Assembly (NCBI RefSeq): GCF_007992175.1
Contig: NZ_BJZT01000006.1
Location: forward strand, 62,001-126,000
DNA length: 64,000 nucleotides
Origin: Methylobacterium haplocladii
GTDB lineage: Bacteria; Pseudomonadota; Alphaproteobacteria; Rhizobiales; Beijerinckiaceae
Reading direction: 5' to 3'
Numbering within the stretch: the first letter of the stretch is position 1; each line of letters starts with the position of its first letter. The position numbers and the translations under genes were made by a program. The notes below the pieces were generated by a model. It did no database searches. It worked only from the letters and a program-made list of their open reading frames with translations, and was not told where the DNA came from. Below are positions 1 to 8,082 of the stretch, in pieces.

Positions 1-542
1 CCGGAGGCCGTCCGCCGGGCCGCGCGCAGCGACGGGTCGAGGCCGGGCGGAACCTGTCCCGGCTCGAAGGTCACCAAGTCGTCGGGCCGCGCCAGGATGG
101 CCGCGGTGAATCCGGGGCCGGGAACCGCCGACGCGCTGAGTTCCGGCTCGAAGTAGCCGGTGAGGAAACCCGCACGCCGCTCGGCCTCGATGACGCGCGC
201 CGGCCGCGTCACGCGGTAGGCGCTGAAGGCGGTCTCGAAGAAGCTGCGCGCCGCCTCGCGCGGAAGATCGCGCGCCTTGGCGCAGGCGGCCGCCAGATCG
301 GTCAACGATCCGCGAACGCCCGCCGGCTGGCTCGACGAGGCGAGCGGTGCGCCGCAGGTCAGGCGGAACGCATCGAGCCCGGCGGCGTGGTCGTCGTCCG
401 CGAAGCCCGGCAGGCTTGCGAGTTCGACGGGTTCGAGGACGGCGTCGCCGATCCGCACAGGTTCAGCGGCGAAAGCCCCGGGACTGAAGAGGAGGAATGC
501 CGCCCCGAACGCGGTGGAGGCCGTGTGCCTTGGGGCGGACAT
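1..542 (-). CDS. mltA: Membrane-bound lytic murein transglycosylase A, N-terminal part (cut by window edge)
   Basis: Translating the minus strand from the ATG at 540-542 gives a signal peptide (MSAPRHTASTAFGAAFLL, then AFAAEP) and about 155 mature residues before the window ends. The segment GFLTGYFEPELSAS matches the conserved GxYEP-type motif early in the MltA barrel. MltA enzymes cleave the glycan strands of peptidoglycan in the periplasm and leave 1,6-anhydromuropeptides. The catalytic Asp would lie in the missing C-terminal half. The gene starts 15 bp after the Tim44-like gene on the same strand, so the two are probably co-transcribed; this order is common in Hyphomicrobiales. There is no lipobox Cys at the cleavage site, so the protein looks secreted rather than lipid-anchored. 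Confidence 0.85.
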   Translation of the reverse strand, partial: MSAPRHTASTAFGAAFLLFSPGAFAAEPVRIGDAVLEPVELASLPGFADDDHAAGLDAFRLTCGAPLASSSQPAGVRGSLTDLAAACAKARDLPREAARSFFETAFSAYRVTRPARVIEAERRAGFLTGYFEPELSASAVPGPGFTAAILARPDDLVTFEPGQVPPGLDPSLRAARRTAS

Positions 543-557
543 GGTTCGCGCGCCCGA

Positions 558-1292
558 TCAGCTGCCGGCTTCCGTGGCGACGAGCTGCCAGTTCGGATCG
601 CGGCTGCCCATGGTGCGGGCGAAGGTCCAGACGTCGGGCACCTCGACTACGGCCTCGGCGCTGCCGTCCACCACCTTGCCCTCGGCGTCCCGCGTCGCGG
701 TGATGAGGTTCGACAGGAAGCGCACGGTGATCTGCGCCACGCGGTTCTTCACGTCGACGGCGACGATCTCGGCCTTGTCGATCGACACGAAGGTGGTCTC
801 GGCCGTCTCCTTGCGCTGCTCGCGCTCGGTGATCGCCCGCTCGAAGCCTTCGGCCACCTCGCGCGAAAGCAGCGTCCGCAGGGTCTTGCGGTCGCCCTTG
901 TTGAAGGCGAGGACGATGGCCTCGTAGGCCTTCTTCGAGCCTTCGACGAAGGCGCGCGGATCGAAGGCCGGCTCCAGCTGAAGCACCTGCTCGAGGCCGC
1001 CGGCCACCGGCGAACCCGGCTCGGCGATGCCGCGCCAGTCGCGGGCCGGCGCGACGGCCGCAGCGGCGGCGGGCGCCTGTCCGCGATCGGCGCCGGGCAG
1101 GCGGACGACGTTGTCGCCGTCGGAGCGCCCGTCCGGCCGGCCGGACGGCGGCTCGGTCCTGTTCCGCTCCACCGGGCGGAACGGCGAGCGCTCGGCCCCC
1201 GTCTTCTGTCCCAGCACCGAGCGCAGCCGCCAGATCACGAAGACCGCCAGCGCCAGGAAGATGATCGTCGTAACGTCGAAGGAATCCTGCAT
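558..1292 (-). CDS. Tim44-like domain protein
   Basis: The product has 244 residues. It begins with one membrane segment (about residues 7-25, TTIIFLALAVFVIWRL), has a low-complexity Pro/Ala/Arg linker to about residue 95, and ends in a Tim44/MBA1-type domain (about 100-240, starting near FDPRAFVEGSKKAYEAIV). Mitochondrial Tim44 tethers the import motor at the inner membrane; the bacterial relatives are membrane-anchored and their role is not settled. It lies upstream of mltA on the same strand and divergent from secB, a protein-export chaperone gene, so a role at the cell envelope is reasonable. An in-frame GTG immediately precedes the chosen ATG and would add one residue. Confidence 0.85.
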   Translation of the reverse strand: MQDSFDVTTIIFLALAVFVIWRLRSVLGQKTGAERSPFRPVERNRTEPPSGRPDGRSDGDNVVRLPGADRGQAPAAAAAVAPARDWRGIAEPGSPVAGGLEQVLQLEPAFDPRAFVEGSKKAYEAIVLAFNKGDRKTLRTLLSREVAEGFERAITEREQRKETAETTFVSIDKAEIVAVDVKNRVAQITVRFLSNLITATRDAEGKVVDGSAEAVVEVPDVWTFARTMGSRDPNWQLVATEAGS

Positions 1293-1713
1293 CACCGATC
1301 CGGGTCGTGGTCACCGCACGAACTTGACAGACACGAACGTGCTCTGGCCGCGAGGCGCTGCGAACCGCCCCGCCCGCGCCCTTTAGCCGAGCCCCGCGCA
1401 AGGATCGAGCCGCCAGAACACGGGCCGGCGCGGAGGGGCACGCTCGCGATGATAGCCGGATATGGGGCGACATCGCGAGCGGTTCCAGACGGCGTGAGGG
1501 CGCAGGCGCATGGCAGCCGTGATCTCGGCTCGCCGGCGCACCGGATTTCCGGCCGTTCGCAGGTCCGGGATCTCCCGGCGGCCCGCCGGGCTTTCGCTTG
1601 TTCGCCTCATGCGGGCATGGTAGCGCGCTCGCGCCCCGGCGGCCGGATCGAGACCCGGCCTGCAAGAGGGCACGGGCGTCGAGGCCCGGAAATGTCCAGG
1701 AAGGAGACACGTC
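1293..1713. other. Divergent intergenic region between the Tim44-like gene and secB
   Basis: This stretch of about 420 bp has no reading frame I can defend, although relatives often carry an fxsA gene near here. It must hold the promoters for both divergent genes. A GC hairpin (CCCGGCGG / CCGCCGGG) lies at 1574-1590. A good ribosome binding site (AAGGAGA) sits just before secB. Confidence 0.5.
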
Positions 1714-2223
1714 ATGGCCGATACTTCGGCACCGAACGGCGGCGCGCCGCAGACCGAAGACGTCGCGCCGGCGATCAACGCCCTCGCGCAATACGCCAAG
1801 GACCTCTCCTTCGAGAACCCGCTCGCACCGCGCTCGCCGCAGCAGCAGGACGGCGGACCGCAGATCAACATCCAGGTGAACGTCAACGCGCAGCAGCTCG
1901 CCGAGCAGGATTTCGAAGTCGTGCTGACGCTCGAAGGCGACGCGAAGGTTAAGAACGAGGTGCTGTTCGCCTTCGAGTTGAAATATGCCGGCGTCTTCCG
2001 GATGCGCAACATCCCGCAGGACCAAATCCATCCGGCCGTGATGATCGAGTGCCCGCGGCTGCTCTTCCCGTTCGCCCGGCAGATCGTCGCCGACGCGGTG
2101 CGCAACGGCGGCTTCCCGCCCCTCTACATCGATCCGATCGACTTCGTCGGCCTCTACCGCCAGAAGGCCGAGGAAGCGCAGAGCGCAGCGGGTGCCCAGC
2201 CCACCGGGCCGCTGGCCTCCTGA
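1714..2223 (+). CDS. secB: Protein-export chaperone SecB
   Basis: The 169-residue product matches SecB over its full length, with [12 protein letters not shown], the segment [12 protein letters not shown], and the C-terminal block [13 protein letters not shown]. SecB tetramers hold precursor proteins unfolded in the cytoplasm and hand them to SecA for export through SecYEG. The protein has the longer, acidic and Gln-rich N- and C-terminal tails that are usual in alphaproteobacteria. The start is backed by AAGGAGA eight bases upstream. It is transcribed away from the Tim44-like gene and mltA, and no partner gene follows on its strand. Confidence 0.97.
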   Translation: MADTSAPNGGAPQTEDVAPAINALAQYAKDLSFENPLAPRSPQQQDGGPQINIQVNVNAQQLAEQDFEVVLTLEGDAKVKNEVLFAFELKYAGVFRMRNIPQDQIHPAVMIECPRLLFPFARQIVADAVRNGGFPPLYIDPIDFVGLYRQKAEEAQSAAGAQPTGPLAS

Positions 2224-2310
2224 TCGATACGCCCTCGGCCGCTCGGGCGCACTCCGCGGAAGCGGCAACCGGGTCGGCGCAGCAGTGCGCGACACGATAA
2301 TCGCTTTGGG

Positions 2311-2343
2311 GCCGTGGCCGATTGCAACGCGATCGGGCACGGC
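2311..2343. other. Stem-loop downstream of secB
   Basis: GCCGTGGCCGAT (2311-2322) and ATCGGGCACGGC (2332-2343) can pair with one mismatch around a 9-base loop. There is no clear T-run on either side, so it is at best a weak or factor-assisted terminator between secB and the convergent small gene. Confidence 0.3.
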
Positions 2344-2360
2344 GCCGAAGGCCCGGGGCG

Positions 2361-2600
2361 TCAGCCCGCGACGGTCTCGCGTTCGAGGCGGCGGCGGAGG
2401 CGGGTGGCTCCGTAGACGGCGGCCAGATGCCGGCGTGCCGCGTGGATCGGCGGCGCCTCGCGCTCGGCGCGGGCGGCTGCGATGACCAGCAGCGTCGATG
2501 CGATGGAATGCTGAAGACGTCCCTGGGCGGTCGCCCATGCCAGGACGTCGCCGGATTTCGCCTGTCCGGCGTTACCCGGCGTCGATTCGACGGTCGTCAT
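2361..2600 (-). CDS. Small hypothetical protein
   Basis: This 79-residue protein is rich in Ala and Arg (SIASTLLVIAAARAEREA in the middle) and has no signal peptide. I do not recognise a family. AAGGGG lies about 8 bases before the ATG, which supports translation. The central hydrophobic-plus-Arg stretch and the Arg-rich end (TRLRRRLERE) suggest a short helical cytoplasmic protein. It sits between convergent secB and cheY with its own upstream gap, so it is probably a single-gene unit. Confidence 0.55.
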   Translation of the reverse strand: MTTVESTPGNAGQAKSGDVLAWATAQGRLQHSIASTLLVIAAARAEREAPPIHAARRHLAAVYGATRLRRRLERETVAG

Positions 2601-2710
2601 GATCAGCCCCTTCGAGTCGTTACGACCCCGTCGCCCTCTGGTGGGGCGATCGGGGCAGTATTCGCGGTCCGCTTGGCGCGATCAAGGCAGCTTGGCCGTA
2701 AGCCGGCCGA

Positions 2711-3094
2711 TCAGGCGCCGCAGACCGCCTCGATCTTGCTCTTCAGGGTCGCCGCGTTGAACGGCTTGACGATGTAGTTGTTCACGCCGGCCTTCTTGGC
2801 CGCGATGACGTTCTCGGTCTTGGACTCGGCCGTGACCATGATGAACGGCGTGGTGCGCAGGCCCTCGTCGGCGCGGACGTGGCGCAGCAACTCGTAGCCG
2901 GTCATCGGCTCCATGTTCCAGTCTGAGATCACGAGGCCGTACTTGCGGGTCTTGAGCCGCCCGAGCGCGGCCGTGCCGTCCGAGGCATCGTCGACGTCCT
3001 CGAAGCCGAGCTGCTTCAGCAGGTTGCGAATGATGCGGACCATCGTCTGGTAATCGTCGACGACGAGGATCGGCATGCCGAGGTCGAGGGCCAT
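2711..3094 (-). CDS. cheY: CheY-type single-domain response regulator
   Basis: The 127-residue protein is a bare receiver domain. It has the acidic pair Asp13/Asp14 (VVDD), the phospho-acceptor Asp58 (ISDWN), Thr88 (MVTAE) and Lys110 (IVKPFN), all in the expected places. The segment SDWNMEPMTGYELL is typical of chemotaxis CheY proteins that bind the flagellar switch. No other chemotaxis gene lies in the window, so it is an orphan copy, and a role in another phosphorelay cannot be excluded. Upstream are GGAG and a gap of about 300 bp. Confidence 0.85.
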   Translation of the reverse strand: MALDLGMPILVVDDYQTMVRIIRNLLKQLGFEDVDDASDGTAALGRLKTRKYGLVISDWNMEPMTGYELLRHVRADEGLRTTPFIMVTAESKTENVIAAKKAGVNNYIVKPFNAATLKSKIEAVCGA

Positions 3095-3401
3095 GGAAGG
3101 ACTGCTCCGGGAGCGGTGCCGGTGCCGTGAGGCGGCTCCGTGATCGGCATCAGATTATGCGGACGGCGTTGCAAAGCGGTTAATCCGCGGCGTCCGGCGC
3201 CGCGCCGACCCGATCGCGTCGTCGTATCCGCCGACGCATGTCGTTCGCCGATGGATCCGAGACATCTTACTGTCCTCGGTAGTCGAACCCGGGCCGTCCT
3301 GCGCAGAAACAAAAGAACAGGCTTCCGTAATAGGGCGGCCGTGCTGCATATCGTCTTCGTTGCACGTGAAATTCAGTGCGGACGTGCCATGGAAACGACC
3401 T
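3095..3401. other. Divergent intergenic region upstream of cheY
   Basis: About 300 bp between cheY (minus) and a small plus-strand gene. It has an AT-richer stretch near 3400-3430, which is unusual for this window and may hold a promoter. I see no structured RNA or reading frame. Confidence 0.4.
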
Positions 3402-3641
3402 GTGGCTGAGATTGAGATTGTTTATGTCACTACAAGTCGCAATGATCAGCGTGGAGCCCCGCCAAAGCGTCGGGCTTTGCCGTATGAACTCGGCGATCCG
3501 CTGCCGCGCATCGGCGAGAGCGTGATCATCGATTTCGATGCAGGGGCGCCTGCGCGCTGGATCGTTCAGGATGTCGCCCACGTGATCGAGGATGACCGGC
3601 ACGGCGTCGTGGTACGCCTCGCGCTCCCGTTCCTGCCGTGA
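3402..3641 (+). CDS. Small hypothetical protein
   Basis: A GTG at 3402 opens a 79-residue frame (MAEIEIVYVTTSRNDQRG to VVVRLALPFLP). In-frame TTG (3360) and GTG (3366) starts would give up to 93 residues, and none has a convincing ribosome binding site, so the start is uncertain. The middle (RIGESVIIDFDAGAPARWIV) reads like a beta-rich domain. I do not recognise the family. It is 75 bp upstream of ribF on the same strand. Codon use matches the neighbours, which favours a real gene. Confidence 0.55.
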   Translation: MAEIEIVYVTTSRNDQRGAPPKRRALPYELGDPLPRIGESVIIDFDAGAPARWIVQDVAHVIEDDRHGVVVRLALPFLP

Positions 3642-3716
3642 GACCAGGGCGGCTCGCTTGACCCGCCCTCCGCTTTTCGACAGGGACGGCGCCGGAATCG
3701 CAACGCGCAGGACCCG

Positions 3717-4766
3717 ATGTCGTCTGGAGAGGAGACCGTCCGGAAGGCCGGCGCCGCGGGTGACCCGAGCGATTCCACGGCCTGGCCCCCGGACCGGACG
3801 GCGCGCTTCGTCATCGCGCGCGACGTCGAGCCGCTGCCGCCGGAACTCGCCGGAGCCGTCGTCGCCCTGGGCAATTTCGACGGGGTCCATCGCGGGCACC
3901 GCGCGCTGATCGACGCCGTGCGCGAAGAGGCCTGCCGCATCGCGCCCCGGCGCCCGGCGGCGGCGCTGACCTTCGAGCCGCATCCGCGCGCCTATTTCGC
4001 GCCCGACCAGCCGATGTTCCGCCTCACCGGCCCGGCGGCGAAGGAGATCGTGTTCGCCCGGCTCGGCCTCGACGGGCTGATCGAGCGTCGGTTCGACGCG
4101 GACCTCGCCGGCCAGAGCCCGGCGGATTTCGTCGACGGCCTCCTCAAGACTCAGCTCGGCCTGTCGGGTGTCGTCATCGGGCACGATTTCCACTTCGGAC
4201 GCGGCCGGTCGGGAACGCCGGCGATCCTGGCGGATCTCTGCGCGACGGCCGGGCTGGCCTGTCGCATCGTGCCCGCCGTCTCGCCCGAGCCCGGGCAGCC
4301 GCCGATCTCGTCGAGCGCGATCCGGGCCGCCCTCGGCGCCGGTGCGGTCACGGCTGCGAACGCGCTGCTCGGCTATCGCTGGTTCGTGCTGGGGACCGTC
4401 CGTCACGGCGAAAAGCGCGGCCGCGAACTCGGCTTCCCGACGGCGAATCTCGCGCTCGATTCTTGCGGTCTGGCGCATGGCATCTACGCCGTGCGCGTGC
4501 GCCTACCCGACGGCACCCTGCGCGACGGCGTCGCGAGCTACGGCCGGCGGCCGACCTTCGACGACGGCGCGCCGTTGCTCGAGACGTATCTGTTCGATTT
4601 TTCGGGCGATCTCTACGAGCAGGAGATCGCGGTGGAATTCGTCGGCTTCATCCGCGGCGAGGAACGCTTCGCGAGTGCGGAGGCTCTGGTCGCTCGCATG
4701 CATGTCGACGCGGCCGAGGCGCGCGCGATGCTCGTCGGCGACGCTGCCGCCTCGATGCTCGGTTAG
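3717..4766 (+). CDS. ribF: Bifunctional riboflavin kinase / FMN adenylyltransferase
   Basis: The 349-residue protein has the two RibF domains in order. The N-terminal nucleotidyltransferase shows LGNFDGVHRGH (about residues 50-60) and ISSSAIRAAL (about 197-206). The C-terminal flavokinase shows ELGFPTANL and then FDDGAPLLETYLFDF. It phosphorylates riboflavin to FMN and adenylates FMN to FAD in the cytoplasm. About 35 extra N-terminal residues precede the first domain. AGGA lies just before the ATG. No other riboflavin gene is adjacent. Confidence 0.96.
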   Translation: MSSGEETVRKAGAAGDPSDSTAWPPDRTARFVIARDVEPLPPELAGAVVALGNFDGVHRGHRALIDAVREEACRIAPRRPAAALTFEPHPRAYFAPDQPMFRLTGPAAKEIVFARLGLDGLIERRFDADLAGQSPADFVDGLLKTQLGLSGVVIGHDFHFGRGRSGTPAILADLCATAGLACRIVPAVSPEPGQPPISSSAIRAALGAGAVTAANALLGYRWFVLGTVRHGEKRGRELGFPTANLALDSCGLAHGIYAVRVRLPDGTLRDGVASYGRRPTFDDGAPLLETYLFDFSGDLYEQEIAVEFVGFIRGEERFASAEALVARMHVDAAEARAMLVGDAAASMLG

Positions 4767-4965
4767 GCTCTCTCCCAAAGCACGATCCGGACAGTGGAAT
4801 CCGGTTGCTCGAGAACATGACGCGATAACGGAGGGCTGAAGCGTGCGGCTGCGTCCTCGAAGGTGCAGCACGCTCCGGCGTTCAGGAACATCCGGCTATG
4901 CTGTTGCGTATCGGTTGGCCCGCGCCGTCCCGTGCGTCGAGCGCCGGCCCCGCGGAGACTCGCCC

Positions 4966-5181
4966 ATGAACGCCTTCATCGCCGTCGTCCTCGTCTGCGC
5001 GAACGGCATCCCGCAGGCCGACTGCACCGACGACAGGGCCAGCGAGGTGCGCAAGGTCAGGGTCGCGAACGAGCTCGGCTGCACGAGCGGCTGGCAGGAG
5101 ATCATTGCCCGCACCGATCTGCGCGACGAGATCGGCAAGACCTCCTACCTCAAGACCGAGTGTCGCCGGGTAAAGGAGTAG
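4966..5181 (+). CDS. Small hypothetical protein with hydrophobic N-terminus
   Basis: From the ATG at 4966 the product has 71 residues. It begins MNAFIAVVLVCANG, contains four Cys in all (Cys11, Cys20, Cys39, Cys66), and ends TECRRVKE. The short N-terminal hydrophobic stretch and the paired cysteines suggest export and disulfide formation, though the signal region is very short. GGAGACTCGCCC precedes the ATG and favours this start over one 41 codons upstream. I do not recognise a named family. Confidence 0.6.
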   Translation: MNAFIAVVLVCANGIPQADCTDDRASEVRKVRVANELGCTSGWQEIIARTDLRDEIGKTSYLKTECRRVKE

Positions 5182-5286
5182 AGCCGGCCGATCGCCGCCT
5201 CCACCCGGTGACATCATACCAGCGGCCCATACGGCTGACGCCTTCAGGGCCGTCCGCCGCACCAGCTGCAGCGTGCATTCGTGCTT

Positions 5287-5331
5287 ACCGACGGCCGCCG
5301 CCGGAAGGCGTCGAAGCTTTCGGCCGTCGGT
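5287..5331. terminator. Stem-loop between convergent genes
   Basis: ACCGACGGCC (5287-5296) and GGCCGTCGGT (5322-5331) are perfect complements. The right arm ends one base before the stop codon of the minus-strand gene that begins at 5731, and the left arm follows the plus-strand gene ending at 5181. No strong T-run follows on either strand, so a role as a shared terminator is only plausible. Confidence 0.35.
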
Positions 5332-5332
5332 A

Positions 5333-5731
5333 TCAGGCCTCCGGAAGCCCTGGGGCGATCCCGAGGGCGTCGAGGCCTTCCTCCAGCAGGTTTCCGGCAT
5401 CGGGCGTGCGCAGCAGCTCCTTGACGGCGCCGTCGCCCGCCGCCTCGCGCTCGCGGGCGAAGGCCACCGCGCCGTCCCAGTCCAGCGCATCCATGTCGCC
5501 GCGGCCGACATAGAGCAGCGCCAGGAGTTCGGCGCGGCGATCGTCGTCGAGACCGCGGATCATGCCGCGAACCTCGCTCTCCGTGGCATCGTCCGTGCCG
5601 GCGGTGAGCACGTCGGTGGCGCCGTCATCGATCGGGTTCGAGCCCGAATCCGGGTCGGTGGCGCCCTCCTTCACCTCGATCGCCCTCAGCCGTAGGACGA
5701 TCTCGGTGACGGTGTCGACGGCGATGTCCAT
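5333..5731 (-). CDS. DUF3775 domain protein
   Basis: The 132-residue acidic protein starts MDIAVDTVTEIVLRLRAIEV, has a variable Asp/Thr-rich middle, and a conserved part with LDDDRRAELLALLYVGRGD and DWDGAVAFARE. This matches the DUF3775 family as I know it from alphaproteobacteria; the function is unknown. It has no signal or membrane segment, so it is probably cytoplasmic. GGAG six bases before the ATG supports the start. It stands alone between convergent and divergent neighbours. Confidence 0.75.
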   Translation of the reverse strand: MDIAVDTVTEIVLRLRAIEVKEGATDPDSGSNPIDDGATDVLTAGTDDATESEVRGMIRGLDDDRRAELLALLYVGRGDMDALDWDGAVAFAREREAAGDGAVKELLRTPDAGNLLEEGLDALGIAPGLPEA

Positions 5732-6020
5732 GGAAACTCCTGACGCGGTGTCGTGAACGGGACGGTGGGTCCGGCCGCCGCGGCCGCAGGCAGGCAGGGA
5801 GCCGGAAGCGGGTCCGGTGCGTTCGGAATGCGTCCGGGGGACGCTGCCGAGGCTCGGTGGCCGGAGACCTCCTAACTCACGAAGACCGCCGCGGGTTCGA
5901 TCCGTCCGGCACGAAAGCCTCCCTCGACCTCCTCGGTACTACGCCCCAGGCCTCATGCCGCGACCGTCCATGTTTTCAGCCGCACGTTCGCTTTCTCCCA
6001 TCCGGAGAGCGCGCTACCGC

Positions 6021-7517
6021 ATGCCTGTGTATCCTCCGATCCTCACCCTCCCGCAGCCCCGCCTGGCGCGTCGGCTCACTCTGGCGGCCTTGGCCCTCGC
6101 CTGGGCCTCGCCGGCCCGTGCCGAGCCCGAGACGACGGCGCCGGCCTGCTATCCGACGGCCGGCGGGGCGCTGGAGATCTGCCGGTCCGGCAGCGAACCC
6201 GAGGGCGTGCTCTATGCGCCGCCACCCTGTCGCTTCGGCTACGGCGTTCAGATCGTTCGGCTGAAGGCGCGCAGCGCGCCAGGTCCTCTCCAGGTCGTGT
6301 TCCATGCCGAGCCGTTGCGCGAGGGCGGCAAGCGCCGGGAGGACGAGGCCTGCGCGGCGGATCTGCGGGCGACCGATCCGAATGCCGGCGGCTCGGTCCG
6401 GTCCGGCCGTCTGGCGGAGCAGCTCGCCGGGACGATGCCGCCGACGGCGTACCGCTTCTGGGGGACCTCCGCTCGCGAGGAGACGCGCCAGCCCCGGCCG
6501 AGGCGCCGTGGCCGCCGGAGCCGCGAGGCGAAGCCGGAGGCGGCCCGCCCCGTCCAAGCCGTGCGCGAGGGCAGCGGCGCCCGCGACCCGATGACCGTGG
6601 CCGGACGCGACTGGGCCGGCGACGACTATCAATACGTCTTCATGATCGCCACCGAAGCCGTCGAGGAAAATCTCCGCCACGTCCTGATCCAGGCGCGAAC
6701 CCTCGATTTCGAGAACTTCGACGTCAAATCCCGGCGCGAGGGCTCCGAGGCGGCCGAATGGGTGCCGTTCGGCGAGCAGGAGACGGCGCCGCGCGGTCGC
6801 CGCGCGCGTCGGGCGCGACGCCCCGAGCCGGCGGCCCTGGCGCCGGTCATGGACGAGGCCGGCAAGCCGATCGTCGGCAATTGCGCAGGCCGGGGCTTCG
6901 ACGTGCAGGGGCTGGTCGGCTCGATCAGCGTGGTCGAACAGACCTACCACTACTTCTACACCGACGTGCTCCCGGCGGATTGCGCCGAGCCGACGTCCAA
7001 GCGCCGGCTCGGGCTGTACCTCCGCACCAGCCGCGACGTCGGCGCCGAGAGGGCGTGGTCTGCGCCCCGGACCGTCATCGAGACCCTGCCGCCGGACACG
7101 CTGGTGCGGGTCGGCAAGGCCAAGGGCATGGAGCGCTGGGTTCTGGCCTATTCCTGCTTCCGGCCGGCCAACGCCGCCGGCGGTCCGGTGGCCGACATCT
7201 GCCTGCACTACACCGCGGACCTGTCGCTCGGTGCGTTCAAGGACCTGCCGCTGTTCGCGGAACCGGCGAGCGCGGCACGCTCGCCGGCCCATCTCGGCCT
7301 GCGCTCGGGCGGTGACGGCGGCGGGCGCTACGGTCGCGACGGCTTCTTCTGGATGACCGACCGCTACGGCAACGTCGACACGCCGGCAGCCTACCCGACC
7401 AAGGGCGGATTCCTCACCTGGCTCGACCGGCTCGCCCCGCGCTCGGACGGCAGCGCCGGGTCGAGCCTCTACGGCCGCCCGGTCTACTGGTCCACCTGGA
7501 CGGTGCGCTCGCGCTAG
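6021..7517 (+). CDS. Secreted protein of unknown function
   Basis: From the ATG at 6021 the product has 498 residues with a signal peptide (RRLTLAALALAWASPARA, cleavage near residue 34). Translation from 5817 would add 68 residues that look non-coding. The mature protein has conserved-looking blocks separated by two very basic Arg/Pro segments (near RPRRRGRRSRE and RGRRARRARRPE). The blocks YQYVFMIATEAVEENLRHVL, YHYFYTDVLPADC and FFWMTDRYGNVDTPAAYP suggest a beta-rich fold, perhaps a propeller, but this is a guess. No known catalytic motif is visible. The 290 bp upstream hold no other gene I can support. Confidence 0.75.
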   Translation: MPVYPPILTLPQPRLARRLTLAALALAWASPARAEPETTAPACYPTAGGALEICRSGSEPEGVLYAPPPCRFGYGVQIVRLKARSAPGPLQVVFHAEPLREGGKRREDEACAADLRATDPNAGGSVRSGRLAEQLAGTMPPTAYRFWGTSAREETRQPRPRRRGRRSREAKPEAARPVQAVREGSGARDPMTVAGRDWAGDDYQYVFMIATEAVEENLRHVLIQARTLDFENFDVKSRREGSEAAEWVPFGEQETAPRGRRARRARRPEPAALAPVMDEAGKPIVGNCAGRGFDVQGLVGSISVVEQTYHYFYTDVLPADCAEPTSKRRLGLYLRTSRDVGAERAWSAPRTVIETLPPDTLVRVGKAKGMERWVLAYSCFRPANAAGGPVADICLHYTADLSLGAFKDLPLFAEPASAARSPAHLGLRSGGDGGGRYGRDGFFWMTDRYGNVDTPAAYPTKGGFLTWLDRLAPRSDGSAGSSLYGRPVYWSTWTVRSR

Positions 7518-7518
7518 C

Positions 7519-7707
7519 TCAAGCGGCGGCGGATGTGCTCGTCGCGACAGGCGCCGGCTCGTTCGCCGCATGGTCCGGCCCACCGAACAGGGTCGATGGC
7601 TCGGAGCGCCATTGCCCCGTCGTGGGATCCTCGGCGCGCCTGTGCGCCCACAGCATCATCACGGCGACGAGCAGCCAGGAACATCCGATCCCGATGAAGA
7701 ACGACAT
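7519..7707 (-). CDS. Small single-pass membrane protein
   Basis: The 62-residue product starts MSFFIGIGCSWLLVAVMMLW, which is one transmembrane helix, then has a short hydrophilic tail rich in Pro, Thr and Ala. GGGAGTTC lies before this ATG; longer in-frame starts would add a low-complexity basic stretch. It ends one base from the convergent secreted-protein gene and starts about 180 bp from the divergent DUF3311 gene. Function unknown. Confidence 0.6.
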   Translation of the reverse strand: MSFFIGIGCSWLLVAVMMLWAHRRAEDPTTGQWRSEPSTLFGGPDHAANEPAPVATSTSAAA

Positions 7708-7884
7708 GCGACTTGAACTCCCGTGCGGCGCTCCGCCGATCCGCGACACCGGGATGATAGGCGGTCGCTCGCGGCCGGCAAGACTTGCCATTGCGCAGGT
7801 TCTTGCGAAGGTTCGGGCGCCAAACTTGCCTTCCGGGGACATGGCCCGCGCCCGTCCTGTCCCACCCTCGCGATCCGGTGCCGC

Positions 7885-8082
7885 ATGAAACACATCAAAT
7901 GGCTCGGCCTGCTGCCGTTCCTCGGCATGCTCGGGGGGCCGTTCGTGTTCAACCGGGTCGAGCCGATGATCTTCGGCATGCCGCTGCTGCTCACATGGCT
8001 CGTCGCCTGCGTCGTCGCGAGTTCCGCGATCATGGGCGTGATCTATCTCTGCGATCCGGCCCGCTCCGAGATCGAGCGATGA
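7885..8082 (+). CDS. DUF3311 small membrane protein
   Basis: The 65-residue protein has two predicted membrane helices (about 6-22 and 30-55), with the family-like segment GLLPFLGMLGGPFVFNRVEP. Its stop codon overlaps the start of the symporter gene (ATGA at 8079-8082), so the two are translationally coupled. DUF3311 proteins are regularly found directly upstream of sodium:solute symporters of the monocarboxylate type, as with MctB next to MctC in actinobacteria, and probably act as a small partner of the carrier. Three codons before the ATG the sequence gives no strong ribosome binding site. Confidence 0.85.
   Translation: MKHIKWLGLLPFLGMLGGPFVFNRVEPMIFGMPLLLTWLVACVVASSAIMGVIYLCDPARSEIER

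Noticed and set aside
1293..1713. fxsA, expected near secB in relatives
   Set aside because: No frame with FxsA-like membrane helices is present on either strand in this gap.
387..1952. Long plus-strand frame of 521 codons over mltA, Tim44 and secB
   Set aside because: It is antisense to the well-supported Tim44-like gene and out of frame with secB. Its composition (Arg/Gly/Ala-rich) is that of a high-GC shadow.
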